Positions 33,829 to 41,208 of a DNA stretch of 45,114 nt are shown here, piece by piece (position 1 is the first letter of the stretch; each line of letters starts with the position of its first letter). The position numbers and the translations under genes are program-made. Source of the stretch: Myxococcales bacterium (GTDB lineage: Bacteria > Myxococcota_A > Polyangia > Polyangiales > Polyangiaceae); NCBI GenBank assembly GCA_023248745.1, contig JAHFDZ010000008.1, positions 1 through 45,114 on the forward strand, read 5' to 3'. The notes under the pieces were generated by a model. It searched no databases. It was given only the letters and a program-made list of their open reading frames with translations, and had not been told where the DNA came from.

Positions 33829-35007
33829 CTAAGGATAGACCCCTGGGACAAGCGCTCTTGGCGCGTGCGACCACAGCCTATCGCGATCGGTCAACCAGCG
33901 CGCACCGAACGCATCGCGCAAAACGAGCTCGGCCAGTTTTCCACGTGGCGAGAAGCCATACTCAGCTTCTTGGGATACGTCGTCAGGGTCGCTGTAAGTC
34001 CGCCACACGAAGAAACCCGCAAACGCGGCTTCGTCAAGGTGCGGAGCTATCAAGGCACTGTACGCTTTGGCTTGGGCGCGTTGATCGACGCGAACATCCT
34101 TCATGTCATCGGGCCACAACCACGGCTCGACAGCGGGATCGGCACGGTTTGTGTAACCAACTTCGGTAAATAAAATTGACTTGTGCCACACTTCCGCGAG
34201 CCTCCGCACGCGATCGGCGACGCGCTTTCCGCCCTCGAGCAGCGTCTTGAGCGACGCCCCTTCCTTCTTCTTGGCCGGCGTCGTAAGCGACTCGTCGTCC
34301 TTCTCGGCCAGCGGGTAGAACGCGTTGATCCCGATGACGTCGAGTTCCCCAAGAATCACCGTATCGTCAACGTCGTCCCAGTTTGCGGAGTACGTAATCG
34401 GGCCACGATACGTTTTGCGCACCTCGCGGATGACACGCGAAAATCCGGGGGCACGGCCGCTCGTCACCCATGAGCGAAGTTCGACGCCGCACGAGAACAA
34501 GTCAACGTGCGTCGCTTCTGCAACCTCGGCCCAGGAGCGAACGAAACTCGTATAGTTTCTTTCCCATTCGACCCAACCCTCGTCGGAACCGGGATCGATG
34601 AGCGCGCGCCACTCGTGCGTCTCGGTCCAAAGGTGCGGAACGAGCATGACGCTCAAGCCGCGTGCATGCGCCATATCGATCGCGCGCGCGATATCTTTGC
34701 GGTTGTCCTCGAAGGGTCGTTCGAACGTGAGATCGATGCCGCGACTGCTGAGACCATACACGCGACCGAAGGGCGTTAACGCGACCCACGTCGCGCCCAT
34801 CTTGCGTGCCTCGTCAAGCGCACGACCGTACGCTTCGCTGCCATAGCCAAGACCCGGATGAACCGTATTTTCGATCGGCCCGATTGTCACGCCGCGAATC
34901 GGAAGCGCAAGCCCACGAGATGACGGTGGACTCACGGGCGCCGCCGCGGCACTTGTGACAACACACGCAGCTGCAAGAGCACCCAATCGCGACCGCACGC
35001 TCGACAC
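33829..35007 (-). CDS. GH113-like glycoside hydrolase, exported
   Basis: TIM-barrel protein of 392 residues resembling GH113 beta-mannanase-type enzymes. GTG at 35007 is chosen because AAGG lies eight bases before it, it begins 10 bases after the upstream stop, and it opens a signal peptide (RLGALAAACVVTSAAAAP). Motifs include RGVTIGPIENTVHPG, MLVPHLWTETHEW, SCGVELRSWV (probable acid/base Glu) and ILFTEVGYTNR (probable nucleophile Glu), plus NAFYPLAEKDDES. It presumably acts on a polysaccharide outside the cytoplasm. The frame extends upstream to 35211 inside the metallophosphoesterase gene, but that part is not protein-like. Confidence 0.82.
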   Translation of the reverse strand: MSSVRSRLGALAAACVVTSAAAAPVSPPSSRGLALPIRGVTIGPIENTVHPGLGYGSEAYGRALDEARKMGATWVALTPFGRVYGLSSRGIDLTFERPFEDNRKDIARAIDMAHARGLSVMLVPHLWTETHEWRALIDPGSDEGWVEWERNYTSFVRSWAEVAEATHVDLFSCGVELRSWVTSGRAPGFSRVIREVRKTYRGPITYSANWDDVDDTVILGELDVIGINAFYPLAEKDDESLTTPAKKKEGASLKTLLEGGKRVADRVRRLAEVWHKSILFTEVGYTNRADPAVEPWLWPDDMKDVRVDQRAQAKAYSALIAPHLDEAAFAGFFVWRTYSDPDDVSQEAEYGFSPRGKLAELVLRDAFGARWLTDRDRLWSHAPRALVPGVYP

Positions 35008-35017
35008 AATAGTGACC

Positions 35018-36301
35018 TTAGCCGCAAACGAGGACGATTTTTGTGACCTCGGGTCGCGCGCCAACGCGCACCGGAACACCCGCCGTCCCAAAACCACGAT
35101 TGACATAAAGCTGAGTGCCATTGCCAATCGTGTAGAGGCCGTGGACGTATCGCAGAATTCGGTTCGCGATCGAAAATCCCGGATTGATCTGGCCGCCGTG
35201 GGTGTGTCCACTCAGCTGAAGGCCGACGCGGCCTGGCCACAGCTCGACGGTCGTCGGTTGATGCGAGAGCAGTACGATAGGCCTATCGCGAGGCACGCTC
35301 TGTTCGGCAAGATCGAGGCGCGGTGTTCCGCCCCGAACGCGATAGGGAAACAGGTCGTCGACACCCAACAACGCGAAACCACCACCGTCACCGGGTCGGA
35401 TGTGACGGCCTCCATCGACCAAGATATTGACGCCCGATCCACGAAGCGCGTGCACAACTTGGTTTGAGCCTGCGTAGTAGTCGTGATTGCCCAAAATTGC
35501 GGATACGCCATCTTTCGCGACCCCCTGTAGGCTCGCGAGCGCATCCGCCATCTTCTTCGCGTACGCCGGATCGTGATCCACAAGGTCGCCGGTCGCCACG
35601 ACGAGATCGGGCTTGATCTTGATGACGTGCTCAAACCCGCGGCGAAGCTGAGCGTCCTCAACAAACGTGCCGACGTGAAGATCGGAAATTTGCGCGATGG
35701 TGTATCCCTCGAGCACGCGAGGCAGTCCCGGCAATTTGACAACGACCTCGATAGTTTCGAAGTCGATGCGTCCCCTTACGGCACCCCAAGAGAAGATGCT
35801 GCCGGTCGTTGCAGTGAGCGCAAGACCCGCAGCGCGTTCAATCAATACACGACGAGGAAGAACCGCAGGAGCGGAAGCGCCAGCGGAAGAGGGAGCGTCA
35901 GCGCTAGCGGAAGCCTCAGCGGAAGAGGGAGAGGGAGAGGGAGAGGGAGAGGGAGAGGGAGCGCCAGCGGGTACCGAAACGCCACGTCCGACGTATCTCA
36001 AAACCCCCGCCCCAACAGGCGCAACCGCTCCGATGACCATTTGAGCAAACAAAATCGGGAGCGCAACGACCGCAATGAAGCTCATCTCGCCCGCGAAAAA
36101 AGCCGTCAAACTCGAAGGCACATGCATCACGCGAAACAACGTTGCCGCGCGTGCAAGAAGCGCGAGCCCAATAAAGATCGCAACGCCCATAGCGATCGCC
36201 CTGCGATGCACCCGAAGCCCAGGAAACGAACGCTCAGCCCAGCGCGCCACGATGAAATGAAACGCCGCGGAAGCAAGCGAGAACATTAACGCGCGACCCA
36301 T
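35018..36301 (-). CDS. Membrane-anchored metallophosphoesterase, YaeI/YkuE-like
   Basis: Protein of 427 residues. About four transmembrane helices (ALMFSLASAAFHFIVAR, IAMGVAIFIGLALLARAATLF, FFAGEMSFIAVVALPILFAQ) occupy the first 125 residues. A Ser/Pro/Ala linker encoded partly by a GAGGGA hexanucleotide repeat follows. The catalytic domain has the full metal-binding set: ISDLHVGTF (DxH), VATGDLVDHD (GDxxD), ILGNHDYY (GNHD), VLLSHQP and SGHTHGGQ. This is the calcineurin-like YaeI/YkuE group; UDP-diacylglucosamine or lipid pyrophosphate hydrolysis is known for relatives but not shown here. It is first of four co-directional genes. Confidence 0.88.
   Translation of the reverse strand: MGRALMFSLASAAFHFIVARWAERSFPGLRVHRRAIAMGVAIFIGLALLARAATLFRVMHVPSSLTAFFAGEMSFIAVVALPILFAQMVIGAVAPVGAGVLRYVGRGVSVPAGAPSPSPSPSPSPSSAEASASADAPSSAGASAPAVLPRRVLIERAAGLALTATTGSIFSWGAVRGRIDFETIEVVVKLPGLPRVLEGYTIAQISDLHVGTFVEDAQLRRGFEHVIKIKPDLVVATGDLVDHDPAYAKKMADALASLQGVAKDGVSAILGNHDYYAGSNQVVHALRGSGVNILVDGGRHIRPGDGGGFALLGVDDLFPYRVRGGTPRLDLAEQSVPRDRPIVLLSHQPTTVELWPGRVGLQLSGHTHGGQINPGFSIANRILRYVHGLYTIGNGTQLYVNRGFGTAGVPVRVGARPEVTKIVLVCG
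35925..35960 (-). repeat. Hexanucleotide repeat (GAGGGA x6) in linker
   Basis: Six perfect GAGGGA units on the plus strand encode alternating Ser-Pro in the linker between the membrane part and the phosphoesterase domain. Unit gain or loss keeps the frame and would only change linker length. Confidence 0.9.
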
Positions 36302-36396
36302 TCAACAAGAGCGTAGCTCGTCCCGCAACTCAACGCGCTCCACGCACACCCAACCCCATTTCGCCCGCACCAAAGAGCGCAAGTTGATCAGCAGGC

Positions 36397-36717
36397 CCAA
36401 CGCCCAGGCAGCACCACCCGACCCACAACCTAGCGACCGAGCACGCTCTTTAGCGTGCGTAGGGAAGCGATCCAGGTGGACACCAGGGTAGCAAATTGCC
36501 CAGATGCACGAATCATCTCTTCGTAGTGAAAGGAAGATGGGGGTTTGAGGCCTCCAGCCTCTGGCGAGCGAAGCTCGACAGGAGCGAAGCGATAGGCTGG
36601 AGCTGAGCGAAGCGAAGGGGCGAAACGCAGTTTCGGCCCCCAAATAGCCGTGCGCAGCACATACCCGCGAAACGCAGCGCCCATACAAAAGGCCACGTGC
36701 GCGGTTACGCGTCAGCG
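36397..36717 (-). repeat. Dispersed ~320-bp non-coding repeat, copy 2
   Basis: Second copy of the element at 30626-30945, with few substitutions and small indels. The indels lie mostly in hairpin loops: the first stem GCACGCT/AGCGTGC (36441-36447, 36452-36458) has a 4-base instead of a 3-base loop. The third stem is GGGGCGAAAC (36617-36626) with GTTTCGGCCCC (36630-36640) and loop GCA. The right end covers the stop codon of prmC at 36705; the left side leads to the metallophosphoesterase start at 36301 through about 95 bp with nothing recognisable. Confidence 0.85.
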
Positions 36718-37568
36718 CCAGCGTTGCGCAGCGCCCCACTCACAATCCTCTCCACCTGCCCATAATCACGTTGCACGCGCACATCCCCAAACGCACTTTC
36801 GAAAAGCGCCGCCGCGCGCCGCGCATCACCATCGCCGATCTCGATCGCCAGCACACCTCCAACGTCAAGAATATTGACTGAATGCTCAACGATACGACGC
36901 ACAAAATCGAGACCATCGACGCCGCCATCGAGTGCGATCCGCGGTTCGTGTTTCGCGACTTCGGGGGCGAGGGTGTCGATCTCAGCCGAAGCGATGTAGG
37001 GGGGGTTCGAGACGACGAGGTCAAACTTTGCAGGGGGCGGAAAGAGGTCTGCCTCTTCGAAAGCCACGTTGTAGGCGCCGAGGCGAAGCGCGTTTTCGCG
37101 CGCGACGTCGAGTGCACCTCTGGAAATATCGGTTGCGACAACGACGCTTGTTGGCCGCTCTTTTGCGATCGTGATGGCCACGCATCCGGAGCCGGTGCAG
37201 AGGTCGAGTGCACGCAGCGACATCGATCGGGACGACGTCCGTGAGAGCGCGACTTCAACCAAGTGTTCGGTCTCGGGCCGAGGCACAAGCACGCGGGCAT
37301 CGACGCGAAATGTGCGACCGTAAAATTCGCGATCGCCTCGAATGTACGCGACGGGCTCGCGGTTGCGGCGGCGTTTAACAAAGTCGCGGAAGCGCGCGAG
37401 TTCGTCGGCAACGAGAGGTCGCTTTGCGTCGAGAATCAGCTGCATGCGCGTCGTGCCGATGGCTTGCGCAAGAAGCAACTCAGCGTCGAGACGCGGCGAA
37501 TCGATGCCCTTCTGCCGAAAGTCATCAGCAGCCCATTTGAGCATCGATTCAATCGTCCAATCGGTCAT
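36705..37568 (-). CDS. prmC: Peptide chain release factor N5-glutamine methyltransferase
   Basis: Methylates the glutamine of the GGQ motif in release factors RF1/RF2. The protein has 287 residues, normal for the family. The N-terminal helical domain (TDWTIESMLKWAADDFRQK, DSPRLDAELLLAQAIG) is followed by VLVPRPETE (RPET at 97-100), motif I LDLCTGSGCVAI (121-132) and the catalytic NPPY in VVSNPPYIASAEI (188-191). The last four codons and stop lie in the right end of the dispersed repeat, so the extreme C-terminus (NAGADA) may have been reshaped by it. It is usually next to prfA, which is not seen here. The next gene upstream on the same strand is PMM/PGM, 36 bp away. Confidence 0.93.
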   Translation of the reverse strand: MTDWTIESMLKWAADDFRQKGIDSPRLDAELLLAQAIGTTRMQLILDAKRPLVADELARFRDFVKRRRNREPVAYIRGDREFYGRTFRVDARVLVPRPETEHLVEVALSRTSSRSMSLRALDLCTGSGCVAITIAKERPTSVVVATDISRGALDVARENALRLGAYNVAFEEADLFPPPAKFDLVVSNPPYIASAEIDTLAPEVAKHEPRIALDGGVDGLDFVRRIVEHSVNILDVGGVLAIEIGDGDARRAAALFESAFGDVRVQRDYGQVERIVSGALRNAGADA

Positions 37569-37604
37569 GTGCGGTCAGTCATGGTCGTCAACTCAACGAA
37601 CGCC

Positions 37605-38993
37605 TCATGCACCGAACGATGCACGCGCCTTTTTCACTTCGGCCTCCACCTCGTGATGCAAGCGATCGCGCTCGGCTTCTGTGGGCGCTTCGAAACGCAT
37701 CACCAAAATAGGTCCGGTGTTCGACGCGCGAACGAGGCCCCATGCGGGAGCGCCGGGCTTGCCAAATTGAACGCGTGCCCCATCGATGTCGACCACGTCG
37801 AGCCCAGCCTTTTTGTAGTGATCGGTGATGGCGGCGACGACTTTGAACTTCACGGCGTCAGGACAGTCGACACGCAACTCTGGCGTGACGAATGTGGTGG
37901 GCACGTCGGACAGCATCTGACCGAGTGTTCGCTCATCGTTCGAAAGAACTTCGAGCAGACGCAAGCCTGCGTAGATCGCATCATCGTAACCGAAGTAACG
38001 ATCGGCAAAGAACAAGTGGCCTGACATCTCACCTGCAAGGAGCGCGTGTTCTTCTTTCATCTTGGTCTTGATGAGTGAGTGTCCCGTCTTCCAAAGGATG
38101 GGTCTTCCTCCGTGCTTCGCAATATCGTCGTAGAGCGTTTGTGAACACTTCACTTCACCGATCACCGCTGCACCAGGATGATCGCGCAAGAGGGCGCGCG
38201 CGAAAACAATGAGCAATTTGTCGCCCCAAATGACGTCGCCATTGGCGTCCACGGCACCCAGTCGATCGGCGTCGCCGTCGTACGCGAGACCGACACGCGC
38301 ACCCGTCTCGCGTACACGAGCGACGAGCGCATCGAGATTCTTCGGCACTGTAGGATCGGGGTGGTGGTTAGGAAATCGCCCATCCATATCGCAAAATAGC
38401 GGGTCGGGATTGAGCCCAACCTTGCGCATGCACTCGAGGCCGAGGGGCCCTCCTGATCCATTGCCCGCATCGATCACAAACTTGACGTTCGTGTTCTTAA
38501 ACGTAACACGCGATGTTACACGTTCGACGTACTCGGCTTTGTGATCGAGTGCGATGCACGCTCCGCTCGATGCGGCGTCGACGACGAACCGTTCTTCTTC
38601 GATGAGCGCTCGCAACGTTTGGATGTCTTTGCCGTAAAAACTCCCTTTGTTGCGCACCATCTTAAAGCCGTTTTCATCGGCCGGATTATGACTGCCGGTG
38701 ATCATAATGCCGCCGCCAACGTCCAAAGCGTGCGCTGCCGAATACAAATAGGGCGTTGGGCCAACTCCGATATCGACCACTTCGAGTCCCGTTCGGCGAA
38801 TGCCAGCCGTCAACGCCGCAAACAACCGATCGCCTGAGAGCCGGCAATCACGGCCAACGGCGATGCGCCTGCTGCCGTCTTGCCAGAGGGAGCCGAGCCC
38901 TCGGCCGATCGCGTGCGCGACTTCATCGGTCAGATCGCGATCGGCAACGCCGCGAATATCGTACTCACGAAAGATCTGTTTCGGAACCTGCAT
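37605..38993 (-). CDS. Phosphomannomutase/phosphoglucomutase
   Basis: Alpha-D-phosphohexomutase of 462 residues, interconverting hexose 1- and 6-phosphates for polysaccharide, LPS or glycogen precursors in the cytoplasm. ATG 38993 gives the normal start VPKQIFREYDIRGVAD. The phosphoserine loop is ITGSHNPADENGFK with Ser101. The metal loop is DGDADRLG (239-246), the sugar-binding loop GEMSGHLFF and the C-terminal phosphate-binding region RASNTGPILVMRFEA. These fit the AlgC/ManB branch. The frame is open to 39116 but that extension is not protein-like. It runs just upstream of prmC on the same strand and may share its transcript. Confidence 0.93.
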   Translation of the reverse strand: MQVPKQIFREYDIRGVADRDLTDEVAHAIGRGLGSLWQDGSRRIAVGRDCRLSGDRLFAALTAGIRRTGLEVVDIGVGPTPYLYSAAHALDVGGGIMITGSHNPADENGFKMVRNKGSFYGKDIQTLRALIEEERFVVDAASSGACIALDHKAEYVERVTSRVTFKNTNVKFVIDAGNGSGGPLGLECMRKVGLNPDPLFCDMDGRFPNHHPDPTVPKNLDALVARVRETGARVGLAYDGDADRLGAVDANGDVIWGDKLLIVFARALLRDHPGAAVIGEVKCSQTLYDDIAKHGGRPILWKTGHSLIKTKMKEEHALLAGEMSGHLFFADRYFGYDDAIYAGLRLLEVLSNDERTLGQMLSDVPTTFVTPELRVDCPDAVKFKVVAAITDHYKKAGLDVVDIDGARVQFGKPGAPAWGLVRASNTGPILVMRFEAPTEAERDRLHHEVEAEVKKARASFGA

Positions 38994-39094
38994 GACGCTG
39001 TTCTTCGTACGACTTCTCTTCTGCGGCAAGATGGATTGCCAGGCATCTACCGAGCCACGAGACAACTTGGCCCGAATGTGGCAAGACTCCGCCT

Positions 39095-39700
39095 GTGGAT
39101 GCACCGCCACCGCCACCGGCCATCATCAGACCCGCGCCTGCGCACGTGTACGGGCCCGGGGACATCTATCCGCGCGGCGAGCGGGAACGGCGGTTGTGCG
39201 AAAAGGCAGCCACGACCGATTGGCTCTATCTCTCTGCGGCAGGCGTCGCGACCATCGGTTCGGTTTGGGTCAACGCAGAAACCAAGTATTCGTCCCCTTG
39301 GCCCGTTCGGTTTTTAGGACCGGCGAGCATCGGCTTGTCAATGGGTTGGCTCATCGGAAGTTTGCCGCTTGCGCTTCCTCAGTGCAGCGAAACGGGCATG
39401 CGCTTTGGTGGGCGCGAAGGCGACGTGCGAAAGCCCGCGATTGTCGCAATCTCGCTCGCACTCGGAAGCGCTGCACTCTCCTCGATCACGATGGCAATCG
39501 CCACCGGTCAGCAACCGCAGGCCTGGGACAATGCCGAGCGCGCTGGACGTGTGATTACCACCTCAAGCTTCGCGATATCGGGCGCTCTGCTCCCCTATCT
39601 TTTGCCACCAAAAACGTGGCGGGCCGCAGAAGAGCTTCGCAAGATGCGGTTCGAAGTGAACGAAGCGCGAGCGTTTCTCACGTATTCGACTTCTTTCTAA
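39095..39700 (+). CDS. Membrane protein of unknown function
   Basis: Protein of 201 residues with a Pro-rich N-terminus (DAPPPPPAIIRPAPAHVYGPG) and about four hydrophobic helices (LYLSAAGVATIGSVWV, FLGPASIGLSMGWLIGSLPLA, AIVAISLALGSAALSSITMA, ITTSSFAISGALLPYLL). The charged ends are typical of a small inner-membrane protein. The start is uncertain: GTG 39095 is the only usual start codon here. The same frame is open back to 38996 without an ATG, and a different frame opens with ATG 38992 and a hydrophobic TLFFVRLLFC, so a lost 5' end or frameshift is possible. It diverges from the PMM/PGM gene by about 100 bp. Confidence 0.65.
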   Translation: MDAPPPPPAIIRPAPAHVYGPGDIYPRGERERRLCEKAATTDWLYLSAAGVATIGSVWVNAETKYSSPWPVRFLGPASIGLSMGWLIGSLPLALPQCSETGMRFGGREGDVRKPAIVAISLALGSAALSSITMAIATGQQPQAWDNAERAGRVITTSSFAISGALLPYLLPPKTWRAAEELRKMRFEVNEARAFLTYSTSF

Positions 39701-39759
39701 AGGCGTCACTTGGCGTCGCATGCCAATTGTTCCAACGATTGACGAAATACTCAATCGCA

Positions 39760-39789
39760 TTGGACAGGGTCATCCGTGACTCGTATACC
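39760..39789 (+). promoter_or_regulatory. Candidate sigma-70-like promoter of the DUF4352-like lipoprotein gene
   Basis: TTGGAC (39760-39765), 18 bases, TATACC (39784-39789). Transcription would begin around 39796, ahead of the strong ribosome site AAGGAG (39800-39805) that precedes ATG 39815 by nine bases. The match to the consensus is moderate. Confidence 0.35.
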
Positions 39790-39814
39790 CCTGCCCGCGA
39801 AGGAGCATAGAAGC

Positions 39815-41170
39815 ATGAGCTTGCGGTCTTTTCGAAATACATTGGGTTTGATGGTCGTTTTCTTAGGAGTCGCGGGTTGCGGCAAGGGCACCAAGTCCGA
39901 CGCAGACGCGGCACCAACCGCATCGGGGTCCTCCAGCGGTGGTGGCGAGACCAAAATGGTCGCGCCAAAGTCCGAAGGCGCCACCGAGCGCGATCAGATC
40001 ATCAATCGCTCTTGCGAGCTTCAGGCAGCAAGTGAGTGCGTCGCTAAAGAGCGCGCAACGGCCGGCTATTTCGCGAGCCAGAGTCAAAAGATAGCGTCCG
40101 CTCCGTTCGACTTCGACGTCGAACGCGTATGGCTCAAAGGATCGTGCGCGAAGGGTGACAAGCCCGAAAAGCGCGACGACACGGATGGCCTCAAACTCAT
40201 CGCCGAAGGTAAGGCCACTTACAAAGGCACCGAGCTACTGGCGGCGGCTTCGCTCGACGGCGTTCTCTACGTCGACAACGGTGGCGAACGTTTCATCACG
40301 CTGCGCGCCGAAGAACGCGCGTATTCATACTGGGGCGGAACCAAAGAGGTAAGCAAGTTTACGAGGCGCGTGCGCGGCTCCGACCCTTGGGTCAACGGCC
40401 AGACACGTGACTTTCACTGGGAATCGAAGCCGCTCAGCGAAGCCTTCTGCGAGGTCGTTCCAAAGCAAGTCGCCGCCCTGCTCGAAGTCGATAGCCTCAG
40501 CGTGAAGTCCGGACAGCAAAAGCACCAAGTCAAAGTCGTCCCCGTCAACTGGGACGAAGTCATCGGCATGTCGGCACGCGAGAACGTCACGATTCGCAGA
40601 CCCAAAGGCGAGAAATACGTCGATGAGGCCGGACAGTCGCTCTTTAGCCGATTCGACAAGATGCTTGTCGTTGGCGCTTCGGGCAAGGCCGAGTGGATTT
40701 CACACGCCGCCGTTTCGCACAGTGCGCTCTTGAAGAAAGGGCCCGCGGCAACGCTGCCTGTGAAGCTCGACTCACCGGCGTGGAAGGTCACCATCAACGC
40801 CATTTCGACAACCAAAGAGTTCGGTGGCTATTCGCCGGCCGGCGAGGACCAGTTCTTGGCGGTGCTCGATGTCGACATCGAAATGAAAACCGAAGGGGCC
40901 GACGGCAAGCCGCTCAAGGCAACCAAGCTCAAGTCTGTGGGTTTCAAGCTCGAGACCGCACCCGGCACTTGGCGTGACATCGTTGGTAAAGCAACTGGAC
41001 AACTCGACGGCTCGGCGGAAATTGCGCCTGGGACGAAGACATCCGGAAAGATCGTGTTTCCTCGACAGCAGTTTGAGCGACCGTTCCGACTCGAAGTGAA
41101 GACGCCAGACAAGACGACCTCGATCGCCGAGGTATTCAGTTATGATCTGAAGCCCGCGAGCTGGAAGTAA
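39815..41170 (+). CDS. Lipoprotein with DUF4352-like C-terminal domain
   Basis: Exported lipoprotein of 451 residues. ATG 39815 follows AAGGAG by nine bases and opens a signal peptide (SLRSFRNTLGLMVVFLGVAGC, lipobox AGC); the earlier start at 39776 is unlikely. The mature protein starts with an Ala/Ser/Gly linker, then a domain with two cysteine-containing stretches (NRSCELQAASECVAKERAT) and a beta-rich middle (GVLYVDNGGERFITLRAEE). The last 150 residues (WKVTINAISTTKEFGGYSPA, QFLAVLDVDIEMK, LKSVGFKLETAPGTWRD, SGKIVFPRQQFERPFRLEV) match the pattern of DUF4352 immunoglobulin-like domains. Function unknown. It converges on the penicillin-binding protein gene 38 bp away. Confidence 0.78.
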   Translation: MSLRSFRNTLGLMVVFLGVAGCGKGTKSDADAAPTASGSSSGGGETKMVAPKSEGATERDQIINRSCELQAASECVAKERATAGYFASQSQKIASAPFDFDVERVWLKGSCAKGDKPEKRDDTDGLKLIAEGKATYKGTELLAAASLDGVLYVDNGGERFITLRAEERAYSYWGGTKEVSKFTRRVRGSDPWVNGQTRDFHWESKPLSEAFCEVVPKQVAALLEVDSLSVKSGQQKHQVKVVPVNWDEVIGMSARENVTIRRPKGEKYVDEAGQSLFSRFDKMLVVGASGKAEWISHAAVSHSALLKKGPAATLPVKLDSPAWKVTINAISTTKEFGGYSPAGEDQFLAVLDVDIEMKTEGADGKPLKATKLKSVGFKLETAPGTWRDIVGKATGQLDGSAEIAPGTKTSGKIVFPRQQFERPFRLEVKTPDKTTSIAEVFSYDLKPASWK

Positions 41171-41208
41171 CGACGAACCCGCCAAAGCCAACACCGCCCA
41201 GAAACGCC

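Noticed and set aside
36302-36739. 145-codon minus-strand ORF spanning repeat copy 2 and the prmC 3' end
   Set aside because: It overlaps prmC and the repeat, has low-complexity Ser/Arg-rich composition and no counterpart of the same frame in copy 1.
38800-39810. 336-codon plus-strand ORF
   Set aside because: Mostly antisense to the PMM/PGM gene and then out of frame with the membrane-protein gene at 39095; Arg-rich throughout.
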